Assembly: GCA_946414595.1 (NCBI GenBank)
Contig: CAMKPE010000004.1
Span: 1-64,000 of the forward strand
Origin: an uncultured Clostridium sp.
GTDB lineage: Bacteria > Bacillota_I > Bacilli_A > RF39 > UBA660
Length of the DNA: 64,000 bases
Direction: 5' to 3'
The notes beneath the pieces are model-generated. The model did no database searches and was not told the DNA's origin. It worked only from the letters and a program-made list of their open reading frames with translations. A program made the translations under genes and the position numbers. Shown one piece after another: positions 9,096 through 17,087 of the stretch (position 1 is its first letter; each line of letters opens with the position of its first letter).

Positions 9096-11153
9096 ATGAA
9101 CAACAGTGATTTATATGACAAAAACTTTTATGAGACTAATAGAAAAGATTTGAATGCTGCTAAAATTATTGTTTCATATATCATTGAACACTTACATCCA
9201 ACTTCAGTAATTGACTTGGGATGTGGATCAGGGACATGGATTAGTGAATTTAATAGACAAGGTATAAAAGATGTTTTGGGAATAGATGGAGATTATGTTA
9301 ATTCAGAATGGCAATTAATAGATAAAAAGTATTTCAAGCCTTTTGATTTAACTAAAAGGATAAATCTTGGAAGAAAATATGATTTAGCAGTTTCACTAGA
9401 AGTTGCAGAGCATATTGATGAAAAGTATTCTGATATCTTCTTAGAAAATATAACAAATCTCTCGGATGTAATACTATTTTCGGCAGCAGTTCCAAATCAA
9501 GGTGGAACAAATCATGTTAATGAACAATATCCAACATACTGGATAAATAAATTCAAAGGATATGGTTATGAATGTTATGATTGTTTACGTTGGAAATTTT
9601 GGGATAATAAAGAAATAGCTTTTTGGTATAGACAGAATATGATGTTCTATGTCAAAAAAGACAAATTTGAACATATAAAGAAATGTTTTGAAGTAGGAAA
9701 AAGCCCAATTAATATTGTTCATCCTAAAAGGTTAGAAAATTTATCTATAGAGTATGATGAATATAAAAAAAGAACTTTAGATGAATTAAAACAAAAGGAT
9801 GACTTAGTAAAACAAAAAGAACAAGAAATAACAGATGGGTTAAATAAAATAGAAGAAAAAGAACATGAAATAATCGATAAGCAGTCTATAATAACTAGAC
9901 AAGAACAAGAATTAATTGATGATAAAAAAACAATATCTGAGAAAGAAAAAGAAATAAATAGTAAAAATGATTTGATTTCAGAAAAAGAAAAAGAGATTAT
10001 TGATAAAAATAATATTATTATTAAAAATGAAAAAGAGTTATTAGATAAGAAAAATATAATAATAAAAAATGAAAGACTTTTGTCAGATGTTAATAAAGAA
10101 TTTAAAGAATATAAGGCAAAATCAGAGGAAGAGATTTTTAACATGAAAAAGAAAAATAAAGAAAAAGATAAATTAATAGATTTTTTAGAAGATTTAAACT
10201 ATCCAAAAGTAACAGTTGTTGTTCCAGTTTTTAATGTTGCTAAATTTTTAAGAGAATGTTTAGATAGCATTTTAAACCAAACTATGAAGCAAATAGAAGT
10301 TATTTGCGGCGATGGTGGATCAAATGATGGTTCACTTGAAATCCTACGTGAGTATGAGAAAAAAGACCCTAGAGTAAAGGTTATATCTAAAAAAGGATCT
10401 GGATATGGTCAATCTGTAAATGAATGTATGGATATGGCTAGAGGAGAATATATAGGACTAGTTGAATCAGATGATAAAGTAGCTCCAGATATGTATGAAA
10501 CATTATATTATGAAGCTAAGAAAAATGACTTAGACTGGATAAGAAGTGATATATACTTCTATTACGCAGAAATGCCTAAGAATAAACAATTATCTAGAGA
10601 ATCAATAGTATATGGAAACAATGATTTATATAATAAAATATTAAATCCTCAATTTGATACAAGTCCATATAATAGTGCATTACATACTTGGGCAGGAATA
10701 TACAAAAAAGATTTTTTAAATAAATATCATATAAGACATCATGAAACTCCAGGTGGGTCATATCAAGATGTTGGATTCTATTTAAGAACACTTTATTATG
10801 CAAAAAGAGTATGTTTCATAGAAAATCCATTCTATTATTGGAGACAAGATAACCCTGGTTCTTCAATACACTATAATTCAAAAAGTTTAGTTGAAAAGTC
10901 AAAAAAAGAGTGGGAATTAAACAAAGAATATTTATTATCAAGTTCAAATGTAACTGATATGCAATGGTTCAGTTTCAATTTTAGAAGATATTTCTCTTAC
11001 CAATGGACGATAGATATGGCCGAAGGTGAAGATAAAGAAATATTTACTGAATATGCAAAAAGAGAATTAAAAGAGGCATATGATACCAATAGAATATCAA
11101 AAGATTTTTTTGATGAAAGTGAGTGGAATAAATTTTTACAATTTATTAATTGA
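9096..11153 (+). CDS. Fusion: SAM methyltransferase, coiled coil, GT2 glycosyltransferase
   Basis: A 685-residue three-part protein. Residues 1 to about 200 are a class I SAM-dependent methyltransferase (VIDLGCGSGTW, then SLEVAEHI). Residues about 215-360 are a very charged coiled coil with repeated blocks of the type KEKEII-DKNNIIIKNEKELLDK. From about 370 a GT2 domain starts (PKVTVVVPVFNVAKFLRECLDS) with GDGGSNDGS and VESDDK at the DxD position. Such methyltransferase/coiled-coil/glycosyltransferase chains can cap a glycan and set its length in ABC-dependent export systems; that role is inference. It ends with TGA, which shows TGA is a stop here. Confidence 0.85.
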   Translation: MNNSDLYDKNFYETNRKDLNAAKIIVSYIIEHLHPTSVIDLGCGSGTWISEFNRQGIKDVLGIDGDYVNSEWQLIDKKYFKPFDLTKRINLGRKYDLAVSLEVAEHIDEKYSDIFLENITNLSDVILFSAAVPNQGGTNHVNEQYPTYWINKFKGYGYECYDCLRWKFWDNKEIAFWYRQNMMFYVKKDKFEHIKKCFEVGKSPINIVHPKRLENLSIEYDEYKKRTLDELKQKDDLVKQKEQEITDGLNKIEEKEHEIIDKQSIITRQEQELIDDKKTISEKEKEINSKNDLISEKEKEIIDKNNIIIKNEKELLDKKNIIIKNERLLSDVNKEFKEYKAKSEEEIFNMKKKNKEKDKLIDFLEDLNYPKVTVVVPVFNVAKFLRECLDSILNQTMKQIEVICGDGGSNDGSLEILREYEKKDPRVKVISKKGSGYGQSVNECMDMARGEYIGLVESDDKVAPDMYETLYYEAKKNDLDWIRSDIYFYYAEMPKNKQLSRESIVYGNNDLYNKILNPQFDTSPYNSALHTWAGIYKKDFLNKYHIRHHETPGGSYQDVGFYLRTLYYAKRVCFIENPFYYWRQDNPGSSIHYNSKSLVEKSKKEWELNKEYLLSSSNVTDMQWFSFNFRRYFSYQWTIDMAEGEDKEIFTEYAKRELKEAYDTNRISKDFFDESEWNKFLQFIN

Positions 11154-11158
11154 TTTAT

Positions 11159-12106
11159 ATGAAAAACAGTACTTTTACAATAATAGTTACAATTTATAAT
11201 GTTGAAGAATTTTTAAATAGATGTTTAGAATCTATTGTTTTGCAATGTTATAAAAACTATGAAGTAATAATGGTATCTGATAAATCAAGCGATGGAAGCG
11301 ACAAAATTGTTTCTAAATATGAAAAAAACTATAAGAATTTCAAAAGGGTCTATAGTGAAAACACTGGACTTGCAAAAGCAAAAAATATAGGTATTCAACA
11401 TGCTACAGGAAAATACATAATATTTTTAGATGGCGATGATTTTTTAGAACCTGATTTTCTAGAAAAATTGTCAAAAGAAATAACAGATAAAGAAGATGTT
11501 ATTAGATTCCAGGTTCAAGAAGTTATAGATAATGATGTTAGAAGATATGAAGAGAATGAGTTTGATAACATAAATGGTATTGAAGCATTTAAGAAAATAA
11601 TTAATTATCATTTTGTAGAACCATCTTGGGCATATTGTTATAAAAGAGATTTTTGGAATAAGAATAATTTTAGATTTATGAATAATTGTATTGCTGAAGA
11701 CTTTGGATTGACACCTTTAATAATATATAAAGCAAAAAAAGTTAAATCCATTAACTATATAGGTTATAATTATGTACAAAGAACTCATAGTTTAATGAGT
11801 GAAAGCAATTATGACTTGCGAATAAAAAAAATGGAAGATATGCTTCTTCAAGCAGACTTTTTAAAAAGTAAAATTACTAATAATAAAGAATTATTCTATC
11901 GTTTTATTAATGAATCTTTAATTACATATGTAACATCATTAAAGTATAGAGATTATAGAAAGTATTTAAAAAAAATGAAAAAAAATCATGATATTTTTAA
12001 ATATATTCCAAAAGATAATTTTAAACGTAAGATAAAGAAAATGTTAATTGTTATAAGCCCTTATATGTTTAAAAAAGTCTTTAGAGGTTACTATGATAAA
12101 AGTTAG
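11159..12106 (+). CDS. GT2-family glycosyltransferase
   Basis: Family 2 glycosyltransferase of 315 residues: FTIIVTIYNVEEFLNRCLES, MVSDKSSDGSD, and FLDGDDFLEPD at the metal site. The ATG at 11159 is 5 bases after the preceding stop; an upstream TTG at 11150 overlapping that stop is less likely. The C-terminal third is basic (KYLKKMKKNH, FKRKIKKML), which would fit membrane association. It is part of the glycan operon, with unknown sugar specificity. Confidence 0.87.
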   Translation: MKNSTFTIIVTIYNVEEFLNRCLESIVLQCYKNYEVIMVSDKSSDGSDKIVSKYEKNYKNFKRVYSENTGLAKAKNIGIQHATGKYIIFLDGDDFLEPDFLEKLSKEITDKEDVIRFQVQEVIDNDVRRYEENEFDNINGIEAFKKIINYHFVEPSWAYCYKRDFWNKNNFRFMNNCIAEDFGLTPLIIYKAKKVKSINYIGYNYVQRTHSLMSESNYDLRIKKMEDMLLQADFLKSKITNNKELFYRFINESLITYVTSLKYRDYRKYLKKMKKNHDIFKYIPKDNFKRKIKKMLIVISPYMFKKVFRGYYDKS

Positions 12107-13052
12107 TGTTATTGTACCAATACATAATTCTGAAAAGCATTTAGATAAATGTATTAATTCATTAATTAATCAAACAGAGAAGAATATAGAAATAATCTTG
12201 ATTAATGATGGAAGTACAGATTCTACTGAAGAAATTATAAAGAAATATGATGATAAAAGAATTAAATATTTTTCTCAAGAGAATAAAGGAATAGGGAAGA
12301 CAAGAAACAAAGGTATTAATATGGCCAAGGGGGAATATATAATGTTTATTGATTCTGATGATTTCTTTGCAGAAAACTGTGTTGAAGTAATGTGTGAACA
12401 GGCAAAAAAGAATAAAAGTGATCTTGTCATTAGTAATTTCTATAAAGTAATTGATAATAAAAATGTAGAAATTAAAATGCCTTATTTTGAACCATCTTCA
12501 TTAAGTGATAATCCTGAAATAATGAATATGATTAATTTAGGGCCATGTAATAAATTGTATAGAAGAGATTTATTGAAAAGTATTAGATTCGAAGAACGTT
12601 ATAAATATGAAGATGTTCCTTTTGTATTAAATGTATTAAATAGTGCTAAAAGAATAACTAAGATTGATGATTGTTTGTCTTATTATGTTATTCATAGTAA
12701 TAGTGAAACAACTATTAGAGATGAAAGAATATTTGATATAATAACAGTTTGTAAGAAATCTTATAATTTGCTTAAAAAGAATAACGATAATATGAAGGAT
12801 AATCTTACAAATCTATTTGTCATGATATTGACTGATTATACAGCACAATGTAGGTATATTAATAATAGGAAAATTAGAAAAGATTTTATTAAAGAAGCTT
12901 TTGCCTTATTAGACTATATTGATAAAGATTGGCGAAAATGTAAGTATTTTAAAAAATTAAACATAATAAGTCAATTAATTAAGTCAAAAAAAGCATTATT
13001 AAATCTATATTGTGATACTGTTGGAGTATTTTATAGATTAAAAAAGAACTAG
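12093..13052 (+). CDS. GT2-family glycosyltransferase, last gene of the glycan operon
   Basis: Family 2 glycosyltransferase of 319 residues with IKVSVIVPIHNSEKHLDKCINS, LINDGSTDST and MFIDSDDFFAEN at the metal site. It starts 14 bases inside the preceding gene, so translation is probably coupled. The C-terminal region is Lys-rich and has no clear membrane span. A bidirectional terminator begins within its last codons and marks the end of the operon. Confidence 0.88.
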   Translation: MIKVSVIVPIHNSEKHLDKCINSLINQTEKNIEIILINDGSTDSTEEIIKKYDDKRIKYFSQENKGIGKTRNKGINMAKGEYIMFIDSDDFFAENCVEVMCEQAKKNKSDLVISNFYKVIDNKNVEIKMPYFEPSSLSDNPEIMNMINLGPCNKLYRRDLLKSIRFEERYKYEDVPFVLNVLNSAKRITKIDDCLSYYVIHSNSETTIRDERIFDIITVCKKSYNLLKKNNDNMKDNLTNLFVMILTDYTAQCRYINNRKIRKDFIKEAFALLDYIDKDWRKCKYFKKLNIISQLIKSKKALLNLYCDTVGVFYRLKKN

Positions 13053-13068
13053 GGTATCCTAGTTCTTT
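13043..13068. terminator. Bidirectional terminator between the glycan operon and tmcAL
   Basis: An 11-bp perfect stem (AAAGAACTAGG / CCTAGTTCTTT) with a 4-base loop lies where two convergent genes meet. The T run is better on the minus-strand side. Confidence 0.8.
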
Positions 13069-14186
13069 ATTATTGGTTTCTTACTATATAAATTATGTTT
13101 TCTATTGGTAATTAAATTATAAATATTATCTACTCTTAATTCTAGATTTAATAGATCAATATTATTCTTACTTATATTAGTGATTATTGGTAAATCGATA
13201 TCTTTCTTAATCTTACTTAAATATTTCTTTCCTTTATTTGATAACCCTAATATTCTTATGTATTCTATATTTTGTTTATTTTTGTTTTCTTCTTTTGTGT
13301 ACGAACATATTATATGAGTAAACATTCTATTAAGTTTGTTGTAGGTATATCTTTTAGATTTAATTTTATCTATCAATTCATCTAGATTATTTGAATTAAT
13401 AATTTCTTTCTTTAGTTTATTATCAATACCTTCATCAACAGTTTGATATTTACTTAGATCTTCTTCAGATAATATTTTATATTTTAAATAATTGAAGTAG
13501 TTATTATCATCAATATTAATTATCAATTTCATTGATTCTTTAGGAATTGATTTAGAAACATCTTTATTGTTCTTAATTGCTTCTCTTATTGCAGTAGCAC
13601 TATCAATATTTCCTGTTAATTCTTTACTATTATAATCATTTGTTCTTTTAATAGATATTGGTTCAATATCATATTTGTTACTTATTATTTCTTTAATATA
13701 TGAAAGTGCTAGTAAATCGTTAGCATCACTTACTGTTTTATTAGTTATTTTCTTTAAAGCATTACTCATAGCAGTAGGATAATTAATACCTTTATCTAAT
13801 TCTTCTTTAACAATAGAGTTATATTCTTTGTTATTTAATTGAATATTAGCAAGGTTCTTCAATCCTTCAATATCATCTGATTCACTACCAAATACTAATT
13901 TATTACATTTTAATTTATTTAATAATTGCAATGATCCTTTTGCAAAAAAATCACTTGATTGAGTAGAGAAGTTAAATGGTAGTTCTACTACTAAGTCAAC
14001 TCCATAATCTAGTGCAATAGAAGCTTTATCATATTTCTCAATAATACTTGGTATTCCTCTTTGAGTAAAGTTCCCACTTAAAACTAGAATTATTTCTTCA
14101 TCTTTAAATAATTCTTTAATCTTATTTAAATGATAAATATGACCATTATGAAATGGATTATATTCACAAATAATTCCTATTGCCAT
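13059..14186 (-). CDS. tmcAL: tRNA(Met) cytidine acetate ligase TmcAL
   Basis: TmcAL (formerly YlbM) uses ATP and acetate to make N4-acetylcytidine at the wobble base of elongator tRNA-Met. The 375-residue protein starts with IGIICEYNPFHNGH, the nucleotidyltransferase HxGH-type motif, followed by LVLSGNFTQRG and VVELPFNFSTQSSDFFA, all typical of the family. It is somewhat shorter than the roughly 400-residue Bacillus protein. AGAGGTG precedes the ATG. It is transcribed away from the DUF177-rpmF unit. Confidence 0.93.
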   Translation of the reverse strand: MAIGIICEYNPFHNGHIYHLNKIKELFKDEEIILVLSGNFTQRGIPSIIEKYDKASIALDYGVDLVVELPFNFSTQSSDFFAKGSLQLLNKLKCNKLVFGSESDDIEGLKNLANIQLNNKEYNSIVKEELDKGINYPTAMSNALKKITNKTVSDANDLLALSYIKEIISNKYDIEPISIKRTNDYNSKELTGNIDSATAIREAIKNNKDVSKSIPKESMKLIINIDDNNYFNYLKYKILSEEDLSKYQTVDEGIDNKLKKEIINSNNLDELIDKIKSKRYTYNKLNRMFTHIICSYTKEENKNKQNIEYIRILGLSNKGKKYLSKIKKDIDLPIITNISKNNIDLLNLELRVDNIYNLITNRKHNLYSKKPIIKN

Positions 14187-14232
14187 GATTACACCTCTTT
14201 TGCTTTATTATACACAATTATTAAAAAAGTAC

Positions 14233-14261
14233 TAGCATATTTTCTAATAATAATGTATAAT
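14233..14261 (+). promoter_or_regulatory. Candidate promoter for DUF177-rpmF
   Basis: TAGCAT (14233-14238), 17 bases, then TATAAT (14256-14261), 21 bases before the start. The -10 is perfect, the -35 is weak. Confidence 0.4.
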
Positions 14262-14282
14262 CACTTTCTGGAGTTGGTAATT

Positions 14283-14744
14283 ATGATCGATTTAACAACA
14301 TTATATTCAAATGTAGTAGATAGTATTTCTTTAGATGGAGAGTATACATTAAATAAAGAAATGATTACTGATCCTAGAATACTAGATTTAAGTAAGATTT
14401 CAGTAGAAGGAAATATATCTAAAGATTTAGATGATTATTCAATTAATATGAATATTAAAGGAGATATGACTATTAATGATTCAGTTACATTAAAACCAGT
14501 AAAATATCCTTTTAATATTGATTTTAATGAGAAATTAAGCGAAATTATCGAAAATAATGAATTTTCTCTTGATATTAATGAAATTTTATGGCAAAATATT
14601 GTATTGGAAGTTCCCCTTAGATTTACTTTAGTTGATGACTATAGTAAAATTAAAGGAGACGGATGGAAGTTGGTTAGTGAGGAAGATTTGGTTAAGAATA
14701 ATCCTTTTACCTCACTATTAGAAGATGAGGATAGGAGTGATTAA
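14283..14744 (+). CDS. YceD/DUF177 family protein
   Basis: A 153-residue protein recognised by its position directly upstream of rpmF and by the central NEILWQNIVLEVPLRF segment, which corresponds to the most conserved part of DUF177 proteins. The family is linked to 23S rRNA accumulation in some bacteria and plants. The cysteines often present in the family are absent. The ATG at 14283 follows GGAG; longer versions of the frame would run into the divergent tmcAL gene and were rejected. Confidence 0.8.
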   Translation: MIDLTTLYSNVVDSISLDGEYTLNKEMITDPRILDLSKISVEGNISKDLDDYSINMNIKGDMTINDSVTLKPVKYPFNIDFNEKLSEIIENNEFSLDINEILWQNIVLEVPLRFTLVDDYSKIKGDGWKLVSEEDLVKNNPFTSLLEDEDRSD

Positions 14745-14746
14745 AT

Positions 14747-14932
14747 ATGGCAGTACCATTTAGAAAAGTTTCAAAAACTAGAAAAAGAATGAGAAGAAGT
14801 CACAATGCACTTGAAACTGTAGGAACTACTAAATGTCCTGAATGTGGTGCAGTAATTAAACCACATCGTGTTTGTAAAAAGTGCGGAAGTTACAAAGGAA
14901 CTAAAGTTGTAGAAAAAAAAGACGCTGAATAA
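14747..14932 (+). CDS. rpmF: 50S ribosomal protein L32
   Basis: A 61-residue ribosomal protein of the large subunit: MAVPFRKVSKTRKRMRRSH followed by a four-cysteine zinc ribbon (CPEC and CKKC). The zinc form is usual in many Firmicutes. It starts 2 bases after the DUF177 gene, the standard pairing. Confidence 0.97.
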   Translation: MAVPFRKVSKTRKRMRRSHNALETVGTTKCPECGAVIKPHRVCKKCGSYKGTKVVEKKDAE

Positions 14933-14947
14933 GCGTTTATTTTTTTG
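14919..14947 (+). terminator. Probable terminator of rpmF
   Basis: ACGCT and AGCGT pair around the stop codon region, with A-T extension and a following T run. Confidence 0.6.
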
Positions 14948-14992
14948 TAAAAATATTATATTTGTGATAAACTTATAATAGTGGAGGCAAAT

Positions 14993-15628
14993 ATGAGCGA
15001 AGCAAAAGAATTTGAATTAAAAGTAGATGATAAATATCATAAATCATATTTAACTTATGGAATTGATTATTCAGAAAGTATTTCTAATCCAGAAAGGAAA
15101 GTTCTTACATATGAATTATTAACACATAGAGCAGATGGAAGCGGAGTATCACATTCTGTTGTAATTCCAGATGAAGATGTTGAAGAAATAATTGAGATGT
15201 TTAGACAAGTTGATGTATTTGTTAATGAACATGGTTCTGAATTAGTAATGGGTTCTAAACGTCCAATGAATAGAGGAGTAACAGTACAATCAGGAATTAT
15301 GGGATCTTTTTCAAGCCTTCCAAAGGCATATGAACTTGCTTATGCAATTGAAGAAAAAATAATGTCAAAACATCCTGAATTAAGAGAACCTATGGGTATA
15401 TCAAAAACTTATGTTCAAAATAGAGAAAGAGAAGAACAAGAAAGAAAACAAGCTGATTTTGATTCATTATCACTTGCAACTTTAAAAGAAAGATATCCAT
15501 CAATGTTTGATGAAAAAGGAGAACTTAAGAAGGAAGCAGTTAGATTAATTATTCAATTGATTGATAATTTTGCAACTGAAAAAGTAGTTAAACAAGATGG
15601 TTCTATTGAACGTGTTCCAAGAATGTAA
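14993..15628 (+). CDS. Conserved-looking hypothetical protein, 211 residues
   Basis: Not recognised. It is acidic overall, has no signal peptide or membrane segment, and has a long charged helix near residues 140-165 (NREREEQERKQADF). The ATG at 14993 follows GGAGG by a normal distance; a GTG at 14981 lies in the ribosome binding site region. It is a single-gene unit with its own terminator between rpmF and a lipoprotein gene. Coding is supported by the clear RBS and gene-like composition. Confidence 0.75.
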   Translation: MSEAKEFELKVDDKYHKSYLTYGIDYSESISNPERKVLTYELLTHRADGSGVSHSVVIPDEDVEEIIEMFRQVDVFVNEHGSELVMGSKRPMNRGVTVQSGIMGSFSSLPKAYELAYAIEEKIMSKHPELREPMGISKTYVQNREREEQERKQADFDSLSLATLKERYPSMFDEKGELKKEAVRLIIQLIDNFATEKVVKQDGSIERVPRM

Positions 15629-15630
15629 GA

Positions 15631-15658
15631 AGAAAACTATTTATTAGTTTTCTTTTTT
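15631..15658 (+). terminator. Intrinsic terminator
   Basis: AGAAAACTA pairs with TAGTTTTCT and is followed by a T run, 2 bases after the stop codon of the upstream gene. Confidence 0.75.
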
Positions 15659-15659
15659 A

Positions 15660-15688
15660 TTGTCTTATGTTTTTATTCATGTTATCAT
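15660..15688 (+). promoter_or_regulatory. Candidate promoter of the lipoprotein gene
   Basis: TTGTCT (15660-15665) and TATCAT (15683-15688) are 17 bases apart, 22 bases before the ATG and right after a terminator. Confidence 0.5.
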
Positions 15689-15710
15689 ATTAAGTGAAGG
15701 AGTGATAAAA

Positions 15711-16202
15711 ATGAAAAAGATTTTAAGTATTTTAACAGTATTCGTTATTTCAGCATTAATCGTTACTGGATGTGGTGGATCATCAAATAACAATACAAAT
15801 AGTAATACTAATGGTAATGAAAATGGAGGAAATGTTATTGGAGAAAAGGTAGTATGTTCTTCTACACAAAAAGATGAAGAAAGTGGAGAAACAGTAACTG
15901 CTACAATTACAGCTGTAATTCAAGATAATAAGGTTAGTGGAGCTAGCGGAACTATGGAATTTGATAAGGAAGAAACAGCTTCTCAATATTATTCATTAAT
16001 GCAATTTATGGAAGCATATATGCAAGAAGGACAATCTTTAAATCTTAAATTAGATGGTAAGACTGTTATAATCGGTAACATGATGGGAATGTTAGATACT
16101 GAAGGTGACGAAGAAGAAGGAACAGCTGCATTCAAAGTATCTGAAGCTACAAAAGAAGAATTTATTAAATACGTAGAAGCTGAAGGTTACACTTGTAAGT
16201 AA
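15711..16202 (+). CDS. Lipoprotein, first member of a three-gene envelope family
   Basis: A 163-residue secreted lipoprotein. The signal MKKILSILTVFVISALIVTGC ends in a lipobox (IVTGC, Cys21). A short Asn/Gly/Ser linker leads to a domain of about 120 residues that begins with KVVC and ends with GYTCK. The same domain, including SQYYSLMQF and the terminal Cys, occurs in the next gene on a different anchor. GAAGGAG precedes the ATG at 15711. The function is unknown; surface exposure is inferred from the lipobox. Confidence 0.85.
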   Translation: MKKILSILTVFVISALIVTGCGGSSNNNTNSNTNGNENGGNVIGEKVVCSSTQKDEESGETVTATITAVIQDNKVSGASGTMEFDKEETASQYYSLMQFMEAYMQEGQSLNLKLDGKTVIIGNMMGMLDTEGDEEEGTAAFKVSEATKEEFIKYVEAEGYTCK

Positions 16203-16208
16203 AAAAAT

Positions 16209-16233
16209 AAGAACTAGTAATAGTTCTTTTTTT
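16209..16233 (+). terminator. Intrinsic terminator
   Basis: AAGAACTA / TAGTTCTT stem with a GTAA loop and a T run. Confidence 0.8.
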
Positions 16234-16268
16234 ATGCTAAAATTATCCTAGAAAGTAGGGTAGATAAA

Positions 16269-17009
16269 ATGAAATGTCCAGTATGTGGTAAAGAAGTAGC
16301 AGAAGGAATTAAATATTGTGATGGTTGTGGAACTGACTTAGAAAAAGCAATACAAAAACAAGCAGAAGCTCAACAACAAGAGATAGTTTATAATTATCAA
16401 GAACCACCAAAAAGTAATAAAGGGTTAATAATTATTGTTGTTATATTAGCTGTTGTTATTTTAATAGGTGCAGGAATAGGTATTTGGTTACTAACAAAAG
16501 GTGGAAGTGATAAAGGTAATAACACTTCTAATAATACAGTTGTAAATAATAATACTAATACAAACACTAATACAAACACTAATACTAATACAAACACTAA
16601 TACAAACACTAATACTAATACAAACACAACACCAACACCAACACCAACACCAACACCTTCATATGATGATAAATTAGTTTGTCAAAATCAAGAAACTGAT
16701 GGAACTGAAACAATGACTAGTGAAGTAGTTGCACAATTTAGTAATGGTAAACCAGTTAAAGTTACAGCAACAATGACATTTAGTGATAAGGAATTTGCTT
16801 CTCAATATTATTCATTGATGCAGTTTGCTGATGGTTATGTTGAAGGAGGGCTTGGTCTTGAATTAAACGGAAATGTTGTTACTATTGGCAATCTTATGGG
16901 ATTATTAACTGATACAGATGATGATGGTAATGTAACGTTTGATGGTGAAACAGCTACAAAAGCACAATATAGCGCATATTTTGAAGCAGAAGGATATACT
17001 TGTAAATAA
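16269..17009 (+). CDS. Zinc-ribbon membrane protein with Asn-Thr/Thr-Pro linker, second family member
   Basis: A 246-residue protein with a cytosolic-type zinc ribbon (CPVC and CDGC, residues 3-20), a transmembrane segment at about 52-76, a low-complexity linker of Asn-Thr then Thr-Pro repeats (about 90-129), and a C-terminal domain homologous to that of the preceding lipoprotein (KLVC start, SQYYSLMQF, EGYTCK end). The topology suggests zinc ribbon inside and the C-terminal domain outside. The leader and start region are nearly identical to those of the next gene. Function unknown. Confidence 0.85.
   Translation: MKCPVCGKEVAEGIKYCDGCGTDLEKAIQKQAEAQQQEIVYNYQEPPKSNKGLIIIVVILAVVILIGAGIGIWLLTKGGSDKGNNTSNNTVVNNNTNTNTNTNTNTNTNTNTNTNTNTNTTPTPTPTPTPSYDDKLVCQNQETDGTETMTSEVVAQFSNGKPVKVTATMTFSDKEFASQYYSLMQFADGYVEGGLGLELNGNVVTIGNLMGLLTDTDDDGNVTFDGETATKAQYSAYFEAEGYTCK
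16551..16627 (+). repeat. Perfect 30-bp in-frame tandem repeat, about 2.6 copies
   Basis: Bases 16551-16580 and 16581-16610 are identical and 16611-16627 begin a third copy. The unit encodes ten Asn/Thr residues and itself consists of 6-base subunits. Confidence 0.95.
16628..16657 (+). repeat. Hexanucleotide repeat coding Thr-Pro
   Basis: About five copies of AACACC directly follow the 30-bp repeat and encode alternating Thr and Pro in the same linker. Confidence 0.9.
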
Positions 17010-17013
17010 AGAT

Positions 17014-17042
17014 AAAGAACTTTAAAAAAGTTCTTTGTTTTT
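17014..17042 (+). terminator. Intrinsic terminator
   Basis: AAAGAACTT / AAGTTCTTT stem followed by a T-rich stretch. Confidence 0.7.
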
Positions 17043-17068
17043 ACAAAATATTGTGTTAGAATTATTAT
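17040..17068 (+). promoter_or_regulatory. Candidate promoter of the third envelope-family gene
   Basis: TTTACA (17040-17045), 17 bases, then TATTAT (17063-17068), 19 bases before the ATG. Confidence 0.45.
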
Positions 17069-17087
17069 AGAAAGTAGGGTAGATAAA

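Noticed and set aside
9719..10144. Minus-strand open frame of 141 codons rich in Ser, Phe and Ile
   Set aside because: It is the complement of the A-rich coiled-coil region of the methyltransferase-glycosyltransferase gene and has no ribosome binding site or known motif.
14130..14282. Upstream extension of the DUF177 gene
   Set aside because: It would overlap the divergent tmcAL start, while the ATG at 14283 has its own RBS and promoter.
16397..16627. Minus-strand frame encoding Val-Leu/Phe repeats
   Set aside because: It is the complement of the Asn-Thr repeat of the zinc-ribbon protein.
16551..16657. Possible CRISPR-like array
   Set aside because: The repeats are contiguous without spacers and lie in a coding frame.
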